This document shows, one piece after another, positions 18,908 to 26,815 of a DNA stretch of 55,272 nucleotides. Below the pieces are notes generated by a model. It saw nothing but the letters and a program-made list of their open reading frames with translations, did no database searches and had not been told where the DNA came from. Positions within the stretch are counted from its first letter, which is position 1. Each line of letters begins with the position of its first letter. The stretch lies in the NCBI GenBank assembly GCA_017860255.1, contig JAFNAR010000016.1, positions 1 to 55,272 of the forward strand. The letters are read 5' to 3'. Both the position numbers and the translations under genes were made by a program. This DNA is from Bacteroidota bacterium. Its GTDB lineage: Bacteria > Bacteroidota > Bacteroidia > Bacteroidales > P3.

Positions 18908-20203
18908 TTATTTTATCCAAGCAGAAGGATTTTGCTTAGAACTTCCTTTCCAAACTTGGAAATTGAATTCAGAAACATTTTCACTGTTTGTATAAACAGT
19001 ACCTATTGTTTGCTTAGTTGAAACTTTTGAACCAACAGAAACACTTACAGAAGAAAGGTTAGTGTAAACAGTGAGATATTCTCCATGGCGGATAATAATG
19101 TTTTGTTGTCCAGTTGGTCCAATAAATATTTTAGAAACCACTCCATCAAAAACTGCTCTAACAGAACTTCCTCGAGGAGTTTGAATATCAATTCCGTTAT
19201 TTTCAATCATTATACCCTTTATGTCAGGATGAGGATGAGTTCCAAAACGACTTGTAATAACTCCTTGTGCAACAGGCCAAGGAAGCTTCCCTTTGTTAGC
19301 AGAGAAACTATTGGATAGTTTAATTTCTTCAGGAGTTGAGCTCATTACATAAACATTTGATTTAGCTCCTGATTCTTTTGCACTTTCAACTTCCTTAGTT
19401 TCTTTTCTTGTGGCTCCCTTATTCTTTTTTGAAGCAATTGCAGTTTGTTTTCTTACCTCAGCAGAAATGGCAGCATTAATTTGATTTTGCAGTTTCTTTC
19501 TTTGAGCTTGTTTTTGATTAATTTGTTGAGTAAGTTGTTTTTCTTTCTTGTTTAAAAGATTAATATTTTTCTTTTTAACTTGTTCTTCTTTAGTTAGGCT
19601 TTTCTTGTTTTGTTCTTCTTGTTGAAGAAGGCTTTCTTGATTCTTTTTCTTTAATGAAAGTTCGTCGGTTTTCTTTTCTAATTCGTCAGATTTTGTTTTA
19701 ATATTCAAAATCATATTCTTTTGCATATCCCCATATTGTCTAAAGAAAACATAACGTTGATATGCTTGACGATAATTCTTCGATGAGAAAATAAAAAGAA
19801 GTTTGTCTGTTGAGGTTCTGTTCCTTTGAGCATACTTAAGCATTTTAGCATAATCTTTTTTCAAAACTTCAATTTCATTATTTATTTCAACAATTGATTT
19901 TTGAGTATTTATTATCTCTCCATTAATCATATTCATTTGTCTGGAGATATTATCAATGAGTTTTTGTCTTGAAGCAATTTTTCTTTTAAGAATTGAAAGT
20001 TCAGAAGCAGACATTCTTTTGGTGTTTTTTGTCTCCTTTAAAATAGCATTAATAGCATTTATTTCTCTTTCAATCTTTGCTTTCTCATCTTCTAATTTTT
20101 TTCTGTCTTGAGCATTCGAAAACAAGCAAATAAAGAGCATAAAACAAGTAAAAATAAATGTTTTAATATATAGGAAATTGCTATTATTCTTGTTGATATA
20201 CAT
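18908..20203 (-). CDS. envC: EnvC-like murein hydrolase activator with degenerate LytM domain (431 aa)
   Basis: A periplasmic coiled-coil protein expected to activate an N-acetylmuramoyl-L-alanine amidase at division. A signal peptide or anchor (~12–32) is followed by long Lys/Glu/Gln-rich coiled coils (~33–245) and a C-terminal M23/LytM domain (305–431). The zinc ligands of active M23 peptidases are replaced: the HxxxD His is N335 (D339 kept), the HxH site reads E422-F-N424, and the YxHL site reads YTNL. This loss is the hallmark of EnvC-type activators as opposed to peptidases. A -7 box (TACTTTTG) lies on the minus strand at 20234–20227. Confidence 0.9.
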   Translation of the reverse strand: MYINKNNSNFLYIKTFIFTCFMLFICLFSNAQDRKKLEDEKAKIEREINAINAILKETKNTKRMSASELSILKRKIASRQKLIDNISRQMNMINGEIINTQKSIVEINNEIEVLKKDYAKMLKYAQRNRTSTDKLLFIFSSKNYRQAYQRYVFFRQYGDMQKNMILNIKTKSDELEKKTDELSLKKKNQESLLQQEEQNKKSLTKEEQVKKKNINLLNKKEKQLTQQINQKQAQRKKLQNQINAAISAEVRKQTAIASKKNKGATRKETKEVESAKESGAKSNVYVMSSTPEEIKLSNSFSANKGKLPWPVAQGVITSRFGTHPHPDIKGIMIENNGIDIQTPRGSSVRAVFDGVVSKIFIGPTGQQNIIIRHGEYLTVYTNLSSVSVSVGSKVSTKQTIGTVYTNSENVSEFNFQVWKGSSKQNPSAWIK

Positions 20204-20226
20204 AATTTCAGTAAAAATTTGATTGA

Positions 20227-20234
20227 CAAAAGTA
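20227..20234 (-). promoter_or_regulatory. Bacteroidota -7 box for the envC–dsbD operon
   Basis: The minus strand reads TACTTTTG, 23 bp upstream of the envC-like ATG. The -33 element is not evident. Confidence 0.55.
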
Positions 20235-20374
20235 CAAATAATAAATTAAATAGAAAGTATTAATGTATGATAAGACCTTTTTAATTTATTGAAAAAATCA
20301 TTTCCTTGTTCAATTAAATATGAATAAAAATACATAGTTGGATGCTTTATTAATTCATTTCTAAAAAACTTTTA

Positions 20375-20382
20375 TATCTTTG
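20375..20382 (+). promoter_or_regulatory. Bacteroidota -7 box for the dksA-like–lspA operon
   Basis: TATCTTTG lies 28 bp before the ATG at 20411. It is a full consensus match, but no -33 TTG is seen at normal spacing. Confidence 0.6.
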
Positions 20383-20410
20383 CAACATTAATATAAAAAA
20401 ATTATTTGTT

Positions 20411-20806
20411 ATGAGTGACGATAATAAAATTGTAAAAAGGTATTCTGACGAAGAATTGAACGAATTTAAGGAAATCATTGAAGAGAAACTAACTCAAGCT
20501 AAAGAAAATCTTTCAATGTTATTAGAGGCTTTTTCAAATGATGCAAATGATTTAGGAGACACTTCTCCAACATTTAAGGTTTTGGAAGAAGGAAGTAGTG
20601 TTTATTCTAAGGAAGAAAATGCCAATATGGCTGCAAGGCAACAAAAATTCATTAAGGATTTGGAAGCTGCTTTAATTAGAATTGAAAACAAAACTTACGG
20701 TGTGTGTAGAGTTACAGGAGAGTTGATTCCTAAGGAACGCTTGCGTTTAGTTCCTCACGCTACTTTAACCGTTGAAGCTAAAAATCAACAAGTCAAAAAG
20801 AAATAA
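20411..20806 (+). CDS. TraR/DksA-family protein lacking most zinc-finger cysteines (131 aa)
   Basis: Probably an RNA polymerase secondary-channel regulator of the DksA/TraR family. It has an N-terminal helical hairpin (~10–95) and the family's C-terminal motif (YGVCRVTGELIPKERLRL, then VPHATL). Of the four cysteines that bind zinc in classical DksA only one is present (YGVC). The others are T (VTGE), T and E/A (ATLTVEAK). Cysteine-poor DksA-like proteins exist, so this need not be a defect. lspA follows after 5 bp, a gene order common in Bacteroidota. Confidence 0.88.
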   Translation: MSDDNKIVKRYSDEELNEFKEIIEEKLTQAKENLSMLLEAFSNDANDLGDTSPTFKVLEEGSSVYSKEENANMAARQQKFIKDLEAALIRIENKTYGVCRVTGELIPKERLRLVPHATLTVEAKNQQVKKK

Positions 20807-20811
20807 GCTAA

Positions 20812-21432
20812 ATGAAAAAACCTCTTATTCTTATCTTTATTATTCTAATAATTGACCAAATAATAAAGATATGGGTTAAACTTAATTTGTGCATTGGAGA
20901 GGAAATCTCTTTAATTGGAGATTGGAGCAGAATCCATTTCATTGAAAACGAAGGAATGGCTTTCGGAATGAGTTTTGGTGGACAGTGGGGTAAATTACTT
21001 CTAACATTGTTTAGAATGATTGCCTCTGTTCTTATTTTTGTTTATCTAAAAAAGCTAATAGAGAAAAAGGAATCTAAGTTAATAATATATAGTATGGCTC
21101 TAATTTTTGCTGGAGCTGTAGGAAACATCATTGATTCTCTTTTTTATGGTTTAATCTTCTCTGAAAGTTCTCTTTTCAATACAGCAGCTATTTTTCAAGG
21201 TGGATATGGGACATTTCTTCATGGAAAGGTGGTTGATATGTTTTATCTTCCAATAATAGATACAACATATCCTAATTGGATGCCTTTTGTTGGAGGAGAA
21301 TCTTTTCGTTTCTTTAATGCAATTTTTAATGTTGCAGATATTTCAATTACAGTAGGTGTTTCCATCCTGATTATTTCTTTAATTATTTCTTCTAAACAAA
21401 AGACAGAAGATAATAAGAGAGATATTGGATAA
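20812..21432 (+). CDS. lspA: Lipoprotein signal peptidase LspA (signal peptidase II, 206 aa)
   Basis: An inner-membrane aspartic peptidase that removes signal peptides from lipidated prolipoproteins. Family motifs seen are IIDQIIKIWVK (N-terminal TM1), ENEGMAFGM, GAVGNIIDS with the first catalytic Asp, and FNVADISI with the second. It has four membrane segments. At 206 aa it is longer than E. coli LspA (164 aa) because of an insert (~115–160) between the catalytic motifs. It is the second gene after the DksA-like gene. A putative substrate, the lipoprotein at 37567–38265, is in the same window. Confidence 0.95.
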   Translation: MKKPLILIFIILIIDQIIKIWVKLNLCIGEEISLIGDWSRIHFIENEGMAFGMSFGGQWGKLLLTLFRMIASVLIFVYLKKLIEKKESKLIIYSMALIFAGAVGNIIDSLFYGLIFSESSLFNTAAIFQGGYGTFLHGKVVDMFYLPIIDTTYPNWMPFVGGESFRFFNAIFNVADISITVGVSILIISLIISSKQKTEDNKRDIG

Positions 21433-21480
21433 AGAAGCTTTAAATAATACAGAAGACTCACAATTATCTAATTAATTGAA

Positions 21481-22752
21481 GTGGAAATAATAATTATTCT
21501 TGTCTTAATCATTGTCAATGGAATTTTTTCAATGGCAGAGATTGCTGTTGTATCTTCTCGTAAATCGAAGTTAGAGGCTTTAACAAAAAAGGGAGATCAA
21601 AGAGCAAAAAAGATATTAAAAATAGCTGAAAAGCCTGAATATTTTCTTTCAACTGTTCAGATTGCTATAACTGCCATTGGACTTGTTACTGGGTTGTATT
21701 CAGGGAAAAGTTTATCTGTTCCTATTAGTAATATCTTAACAAATTTGGGTTTTGGACTTTCTTCTATTTGGCTTGCTAATATTTTAGTAGTAATTATAAT
21801 AACATATTTTACCTTAGTTCTTGGAGAATTATTGCCAAAAAAAATAGGATTAAATAACCCTGAAAAGGTAGCTGGATTGATTATTTCTCCAATGAATTTT
21901 CTTACAAAACTAACTTATCCATTTGTTATTATTCTTTCAAAAAGCACTCTTTTATTACTTAAAGTTTTTAGAATAAAAAAGAATGAAGACTCAATAATTA
22001 CAGAAGAAGAAATTAAACAAATAATAAATGAGAGTACAGAAGAAGGAGAAATTCAAGAAGTAGAACAAGATATTGTTGAAAGAGTTTTTAGTTTGGGAGA
22101 TAGAGATGTCTCTTCACTTATGACTCATAGAATAGATTTTGAATGGTTTGATGTTGACGATGGATACCTACAGATTAAGGGAAAATTAGAAAATCATATA
22201 CATTATATATATCCTGTTGCAGATAAGTCTTTGGATAACATAATTGGAGTTGTTTTCTTGAAAGATATAATAAAAATGAGAGAAGGCTCAATTAGAGATA
22301 TTGTAAAAGAGCCTCAGTTTTTGCCAGAGAGTTCAAGTGCTTATCACGCCTTAGAAGTATTTAAAGAAAAGAAAATAAGTTATGCATTAATAATTGATGA
22401 ATTTGGATTAATTATTGGAATGGTAACTATGAATGATATTTTGGAATCATTGATTGGTTCTGCTGAAGAAATAGGGGTTAGTGATGAATATCAAATGTTA
22501 AAAAGAGAAGATGGCTCTTGGTTAGTAGATGGACAGTATCCTTTCTTTGATTTTTTAAGTTATTTTGAACTAGAAAACAAATATCAAGAATTAGATTATA
22601 ATACCTTAAGCGGTTTAATTTTGGACTTAACTGGAAAAATTCCAAAAGAAGGAGAAAAAATAAATTGGGAATTATTTTGCTTTGAAATCGTTGATATGGA
22701 TATTGCTCGTATAGATAAAATTCTTGTAACAAAAATAGCAGAGAAGAAATAA
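21481..22752 (+). CDS. CNNM/CBS-domain CorC/HlyC-family membrane protein (423 aa)
   Basis: A probable divalent-cation (Mg/Co) efflux-related membrane protein of the UPF0053/CNNM family. The N-terminal CNNM domain (~1–185) has NGIFSMAEIAVVSSRKSKLE and about four membrane segments. A CBS pair (~200–325) has IGVVFLKDI and IDEFGLIIGMVTMNDILE. A CorC_HlyC domain (~335–420) ends the protein. The start is GTG 21481, with no better in-frame ATG near the conserved N-terminus. It lies 48 bp after lspA on the same strand, so co-transcription is possible. Confidence 0.9.
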   Translation: MEIIIILVLIIVNGIFSMAEIAVVSSRKSKLEALTKKGDQRAKKILKIAEKPEYFLSTVQIAITAIGLVTGLYSGKSLSVPISNILTNLGFGLSSIWLANILVVIIITYFTLVLGELLPKKIGLNNPEKVAGLIISPMNFLTKLTYPFVIILSKSTLLLLKVFRIKKNEDSIITEEEIKQIINESTEEGEIQEVEQDIVERVFSLGDRDVSSLMTHRIDFEWFDVDDGYLQIKGKLENHIHYIYPVADKSLDNIIGVVFLKDIIKMREGSIRDIVKEPQFLPESSSAYHALEVFKEKKISYALIIDEFGLIIGMVTMNDILESLIGSAEEIGVSDEYQMLKREDGSWLVDGQYPFFDFLSYFELENKYQELDYNTLSGLILDLTGKIPKEGEKINWELFCFEIVDMDIARIDKILVTKIAEKK

Positions 22753-22768
22753 AAAAAATCATAATAAG

Positions 22769-22799
22769 TTGGTCAAATAAAATATCTTTAATACTTTTG
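22769..22799 (+). promoter_or_regulatory. Complete Bacteroidota promoter for the exbB–exbD operon
   Basis: A -33 TTG at 22769–22771 and a -7 box TACTTTTG at 22792–22799 are separated by 20 bp, matching the Bacteroidota sigma-70 consensus. exbB starts 55 bp downstream. Confidence 0.65.
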
Positions 22800-22854
22800 C
22801 ACAATTGAAGTCAAAATATAAATAATTAAAATTAATAACGCAATAAGAAAAGCT

Positions 22855-23646
22855 ATGAAAAAAGTATGTGCTTATTTGTCAATATTCGCTATATTGACTT
22901 TAGGTTTATCAAACACTGTTTTTGCTCAAGAAGCAACTAAAACAGTAACCGCAACCGAATCAGCAGTTGCAGAACCTGTCGCTCAGGCTCAAGAACAAGC
23001 TGCTCCTGCAGAAACAGAATCATTTCATCAAGTTCTAAAAACTAAGTACATTGAGGGTGGAGTGCCTTGGATGACTCCAATTTTAATTTGTATGATTTTG
23101 GGTCTTGCATTAGTTATTGAAAGAACTCTTTATCTTAATTTAGCTACTACAAATGCAGAAAAACTTCTAAAACAAATTGAAGAAAAAGTTGACGGAAATG
23201 ACTATGAAGGAGCTAAAGAAGTTTGTAGAAATACTCGTGGACCTCTTGCTTCAATATTCTTCCAAGGTCTTGACCGTGTTGGAAATGGATTAGAAGATGC
23301 AGAAAAAGCACTTACATCTTATGGTGGAGTTCAAATGGCAAGATTAGAAAGCAATATGAGTTGGATTGCTCTTTTCATTGGTTTAGCACCATCTCTTGGA
23401 TTCTTAGGAACAGTTGTTGGTATGGTTCAAGCATTTGATGCTATTGAAAAAGCAGGAGATATTTCTCCAACAGTTGTTGCTGGAGGTATGAAAGTAGCTC
23501 TTATTACAACAATCTTCGGATTGATAGTAGCTCTAATTCTTCAAGTTTGTTATAACTATTTACTTTCAAAAATTGAAAGCATCGTTAATACAATGGAAGA
23601 CTCTTCAATTTCATTTATGGATATCTTGGTTAAAAACAGAAAATAG
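22855..23646 (+). CDS. exbB: ExbB/TolQ/MotA-family proton channel subunit (263 aa)
   Basis: The proton channel subunit that energises TonB-dependent outer-membrane transport. An N-terminal hydrophobic segment ends in VFAQ, as in a signal peptide. An Ala/Glu-rich linker (~30–60) follows. The MotA/TolQ/ExbB core has three membrane segments (~75–95, ~170–195 and ~210–240) with the conserved LGFLGTVVGMVQAF and GGMKVALITTIFGLIVAL. It heads a four-gene operon with a small membrane protein and two ExbD proteins. Confidence 0.94.
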   Translation: MKKVCAYLSIFAILTLGLSNTVFAQEATKTVTATESAVAEPVAQAQEQAAPAETESFHQVLKTKYIEGGVPWMTPILICMILGLALVIERTLYLNLATTNAEKLLKQIEEKVDGNDYEGAKEVCRNTRGPLASIFFQGLDRVGNGLEDAEKALTSYGGVQMARLESNMSWIALFIGLAPSLGFLGTVVGMVQAFDAIEKAGDISPTVVAGGMKVALITTIFGLIVALILQVCYNYLLSKIESIVNTMEDSSISFMDILVKNRK

Positions 23647-23711
23647 TATTTAATAGCAAAATTTCTTCAAAAAGAAATATTAAACTATTTTATTTACTAA
23701 AGAATTAAACC

Positions 23712-23719
23712 AAGGAGGT
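23712..23719 (+). promoter_or_regulatory. Unusually strong Shine-Dalgarno sequence
   Basis: AAGGAGGT, an eight-base match to the anti-Shine-Dalgarno sequence, lies 4 bp before ATG 23724. Most genes in this window lack any such site, as is usual in Bacteroidota. It follows a 77-bp gap after exbB and may raise translation of the next gene. Confidence 0.75.
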
Positions 23720-23723
23720 AAAA

Positions 23724-24176
23724 ATGAAAAATGATTTTAAAAAAATATATTGGACAATTGTAATAATTTGGGGTACATTAGCTTCTATATGTAGTTTATT
23801 GTATGCAGTGTTTTTTGAAAACCCTAGCTTATCTCAATTATTCTGGAATTTGTCCTATTGGACAGTAGTTATTTTTGTAATTATAAGCATTGTTTCTGCA
23901 TTAGGATTTGCATTAGGCTTTATTATAAAAGGCTTTATGGATAATCCTAAAAACCAGATGAAAATTATTATTGCTTTTGCATTAATGGTAATACTATTAG
24001 TTGTTACTTATTTACTTGCATCTGGAACTGATATTCCAGTTGAATTGTTTGAAAAGACAGGTTCAAATTATGAAAATTCCAAATTAATTGGAGGTTCATT
24101 ATATGCAGTTTATGTACTAATGGTAGGAGTAATTATTGCTGCTTTATATTCAGAAATAGCAAAAAAATTAAAGTAA
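23724..24176 (+). CDS. Small four-TM membrane protein in the exb operon (150 aa)
   Basis: I do not recognise a characterised family. Four hydrophobic segments are clear (~10–30, ~43–66, ~77–101 and ~122–145), with Lys at both ends and little outside the membrane. It sits between exbB and exbD and ends one base before the exbD start, so it is probably an accessory or regulatory subunit of the ExbBD complex. The start has an exceptional Shine-Dalgarno sequence. Unnamed membrane proteins at this operon position are common in Bacteroidota. Confidence 0.8.
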   Translation: MKNDFKKIYWTIVIIWGTLASICSLLYAVFFENPSLSQLFWNLSYWTVVIFVIISIVSALGFALGFIIKGFMDNPKNQMKIIIAFALMVILLVVTYLLASGTDIPVELFEKTGSNYENSKLIGGSLYAVYVLMVGVIIAALYSEIAKKLK

Positions 24177-24177
24177 T

Positions 24178-24759
24178 ATGGCAAGAAAGAAAAGAGAGGT
24201 TCCTGCATTAAATAGTTCGTCAATGGCGGATATTTCGTTTCTTTTGCTTACTTTCTTCCTATTAACTTCATCAATTAATACGGATTTAGGGATTCAAAGA
24301 CGATTGCCACCACCATCGGACCCAAATGTAAAACCTCCAGAAATTCACAAGAGGAATACATTTACTGTAAAGGTAAATCGTGCAGACCAGCTTTTGTTTG
24401 ATGGACAAGTTGGAGAAATCACAGGATTAAAAGAAAGAGCAAAAGAGTTCTTGTCAAATCCTCAGAACCTTCCAAATTTGCCTGAGAAAATGTCAACAGA
24501 AATTCCATTAATAGGGAAATATGATGTATCAAAGGGAGTTATCTCTCTTCAAAACGATAGAGGAACATCTTATGATATGTATTTCAAAGTTCAGAATGAA
24601 TTGACAGCTGCAATTAATGAATTGAAAGATGAATTATCAAGAGCAAGATTTGGTCGTGCTTACAAAGATTGTAGAGAAGATCAAAGAGAAGCTATTGATA
24701 AAGCAATTCCAACTGCAATTTCTGAAGCTGAACCTAAAAATGTAGGAGGGACCAAATAA
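24178..24759 (+). CDS. exbD: ExbD/TolR-family protein, first copy (193 aa)
   Basis: Single-pass energising subunit. A cytoplasmic N-terminus (ARKKREVPALNSSSMADISF) leads into one membrane segment (~19–38) that contains the proton-carrying Asp of the MADISFLLLTFFLL motif. The periplasmic ExbD domain follows, with extra charged C-terminal residues. Its stop overlaps the start of the next exbD by one base (TAATG), so the two are translationally coupled. Confidence 0.93.
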   Translation: MARKKREVPALNSSSMADISFLLLTFFLLTSSINTDLGIQRRLPPPSDPNVKPPEIHKRNTFTVKVNRADQLLFDGQVGEITGLKERAKEFLSNPQNLPNLPEKMSTEIPLIGKYDVSKGVISLQNDRGTSYDMYFKVQNELTAAINELKDELSRARFGRAYKDCREDQREAIDKAIPTAISEAEPKNVGGTK

Positions 24760-25229
24760 TGTCAAAATTTAAGTCAGAAGAAAAAAAATCCGTTCCAGGC
24801 TTCAATGCAAGTTCAATGTCGGATGTTATCTTTATGTTCTTGTTCTTCTTTATGGTAATTTCAAATATGAGAGAAAACACTTTATTTGTTAAGGTGCAAG
24901 TTCCTCAAGGTTCTGAAATCCAAAAATTAGAAAAGAAATCATTAAGCAGTAATATTTTTGTTGGAGCACCAATTGATGAAAAGAAATTTGGTTCTGCTCC
25001 ACGTATTCAGCTAAATGATCAATTTGCTGAAATTAGTGATATTAGAGCATATATTGAAGCAGAAAGAGCTGCAAGAGATGAAGTTGATGTTCCTTTCCTT
25101 ACTACAACATTAAAATGTGATAAGGATGTAAAGATGGGAGATATTAGTGATATAAAACAAGAACTACGTCAGGTTGGTGCATTAAGAATAATGTATTCAG
25201 CATCACGAAGAGCTAAAGATACATACTAA
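24759..25229 (+). CDS. exbD: ExbD/TolR-family protein, second copy (156 aa)
   Basis: Single-pass ExbD protein with the same layout: basic N-terminus, MSDVIFMFLFFFMVI membrane segment with the conserved Asp, and a periplasmic domain ending in RIMYSASRRAKDTY. Tandem divergent ExbD genes are typical of Bacteroidota TonB-energising operons and may form hetero-oligomers. An intrinsic terminator lies 21 bp downstream. Confidence 0.93.
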   Translation: MSKFKSEEKKSVPGFNASSMSDVIFMFLFFFMVISNMRENTLFVKVQVPQGSEIQKLEKKSLSSNIFVGAPIDEKKFGSAPRIQLNDQFAEISDIRAYIEAERAARDEVDVPFLTTTLKCDKDVKMGDISDIKQELRQVGALRIMYSASRRAKDTY

Positions 25230-25250
25230 TTAATATAAAATTCTAATTTG

Positions 25251-25295
25251 ACTGCCTAAATTAATTTAATTCTAATTTAGGCAGTTTTTCTTTTT
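25251..25295 (+). terminator. Intrinsic terminator between exbD and the trmN6-like gene
   Basis: A perfect 12-bp stem (25251–25262, ACTGCCTAAATT, with 25274–25285), an 11-nt loop and a T-rich tail. It ends only ~10 bp before the next ATG, so the downstream gene has no room for a normal promoter after it. Confidence 0.9.
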
Positions 25296-25305
25296 ATATG
25301 ATAAT

Positions 25306-26028
25306 ATGGAATTTCATTGTAAAGAATTTTCTTTAAACCATTCCAAAAGCTCAATGAAGATTGGAACAGATGCAATAATTCTTTCTTCATTGACTCCAAA
25401 ATTTTCGCCTCAAAATATATTAGATATTGGAACAGGGTGTGGAATAATTGCTCTTTGTTTGGCACAGAAATATACTAATGCTACAATATTAGCAATAGAT
25501 ATTGACCAAAATTCAATATTAGAGGCAAAAGAAAACTTTAGAAATTCAAAATATTCAGAAAGGATTAGTGCTCAAGAAATAAATATTAAGAATTTTGTAC
25601 AAGTCAATACCCAAAAATTTGATTTAATTGTTTCAAATCCACCTTTTTTTATATCAAGTTTGGAAAGTCCAAAAGAGAGAAGGAATAAGGCAAGACATAA
25701 TGTATCTCTAAGTTATGAAGATTTAATTCTATCGACCAAAAATATTATTTCAGCAAATGGAATTTTTTCGCTAATACTTCCATATAAGGAATCAATAATA
25801 TTTAAGAATATTGCATGCCAACAAGGTTTTGAAACAATTTATAGAGAAAAGATTTTCTCAAAGCCAAACAAAGAATGTGAAAGAGTAGTTTTGCATTTAA
25901 AAACTAATGAAAACAATTCTCAAAAACTCTTTTCCAATAATATAGTTGAGCAAGAGATTTTTTTAAGAGATCAAAATAATAATCCAACACCTCAATACAA
26001 TAATTTAGTTAAGGAATTCTTATTATAG
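25306..26028 (+). CDS. trmN6: TrmN6/YfiC-like tRNA1(Val) adenine-37 N6-methyltransferase (240 aa)
   Basis: Predicted SAM-dependent methyltransferase that modifies A37 of a valine tRNA. N-terminal FHCKEFSLNHSKSSMKIGTDAI is typical of YfiC. The SAM-binding motif is ILDIGTGCGIIAL (~45–57), the acidic loop is AIDID, and the catalytic NPPFF motif is at ~112–116. The length matches the family. It starts ~10 bp after a strong terminator, with no -7 box in between, so it probably depends on readthrough from the exb operon or on a promoter within exbD. Confidence 0.9.
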   Translation: MEFHCKEFSLNHSKSSMKIGTDAIILSSLTPKFSPQNILDIGTGCGIIALCLAQKYTNATILAIDIDQNSILEAKENFRNSKYSERISAQEINIKNFVQVNTQKFDLIVSNPPFFISSLESPKERRNKARHNVSLSYEDLILSTKNIISANGIFSLILPYKESIIFKNIACQQGFETIYREKIFSKPNKECERVVLHLKTNENNSQKLFSNNIVEQEIFLRDQNNNPTPQYNNLVKEFLL

Positions 26029-26303
26029 ATAATAATTTTTTATCTTCCTTTGTTTCAATAAAACAAAATGCTGTTTCAGTAAATTAAAGTAAAGAAAGAA
26101 AAAATTAAAACAGCGTTTCAGTAAAATAGAATAAGGAGTTAGAAAAGCATACCTATTTTTTAATAGAAAAGTTATGTGTAACCCCAAGTTTTATTTGGGG
26201 TTACCTTAACTATTAAACTTTTGGAAAGAGTTCTGTTTTCTAAGTGAAGTTTCCAAGTATACAAACAAAAAATGATAAATAAATTACTTATCGGCAAAAA
26301 ACT
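26029..26303. other. Non-coding region with repeat-family copy A element and a hairpin
   Basis: This is the first part of a 787-bp gap without a credible gene. GTTTCAGTAAA occurs at 26073 and 26115. The segment ~26046–26087 (CCTTTGTTT..GTTTCAGTAAATTA) resembles elements near 41862 (+) and 54996 (−). A perfect 10-bp hairpin (26178–26187 with 26195–26204, GTAACCCCAA/TTGGGGTTAC) could be a terminator for trmN6, but no T-tract follows. Confidence 0.6.
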
Positions 26304-26465
26304 CAATCATAGTTGAAAATAAGTCCATCATAAATAAAAATATGATGGACATATTTAGAAATATGAAGGACATATTCCCAATTATGATGGACTTATTTTC
26401 AACTATGATTGATATATTTTGGAATAAGCTTTTTGTAATTCAAATAAGCTTTATTTTTTTGAATT
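26304..26465. repeat. Intergenic array A: 21-bp tandem repeats within a perfect 30-bp inverted repeat
   Basis: Four units with exact 21-bp period start at 26341, 26362, 26383 and 26404 (consensus TATGATGGACATATTTnnAA). A perfect 30-bp inverted repeat joins 26304–26333 to 26382–26411. The periodicity continues downstream with changed sequence (TAAGCTTT at 26425 and 26445, ~20-bp period). It is not a CRISPR: units are adjacent and no spacers are present. Confidence 0.9.
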
Positions 26466-26757
26466 TTTGTCAATGTATGATTGTATTTTTGTGTCAACTT
26501 TTTTAGAACAAATCAATTTCATTAATATTATAATTTAATACCTAATTCTAAGGATAATTATTTAATAAGAAATTGCTCTTAAAATAATTTTTTTTTGAAT
26601 AAAAGCTTTTTTTATGTCCATTATTTTTTAAGATTTTTAAACTTATTTTGTCAAAATAGTTAGTAGGAGTGATAAGTTAATTAGATGAAAATCAAATTAT
26701 CAAAATTATCAATTATAATACTCTGAATTTTAAATTTAATATTGAAGAGTAAATATT
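26466..26757. other. AT-rich leader region without recognisable genes
   Basis: Very AT-rich sequence between array A and the protease operon promoter. I see no ORF with coding character, no tRNA and no strong hairpin. Confidence 0.5.
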
Positions 26758-26787
26758 TTGATTTTTATTGTTTTATTACTACTTTTG
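26758..26787 (+). promoter_or_regulatory. Complete Bacteroidota promoter for the M6 protease operon
   Basis: A -33 TTG (26758–26760) and a -7 box TACTTTTG (26780–26787) are separated by 19 bp, ideal spacing. The start codon is 28 bp downstream. Confidence 0.7.
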
Positions 26788-26815
26788 CGAGTTAAATACT
26801 TTGAATATAAAATAG

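Noticed and set aside
18908..20203. Active M23 endopeptidase
   Set aside because: All catalytic metal ligands of the LytM domain are replaced, so an activator role is more likely.
26178..26204. The GTAACCCCAA/TTGGGGTTAC hairpin as a riboswitch or tRNA-like element
   Set aside because: It is a simple 10-bp hairpin without conserved aptamer features. At most it is a weak terminator.
26304..26465. Array A as a CRISPR
   Set aside because: Units are contiguous and drift in sequence; there are no unique spacers and no cas genes nearby.
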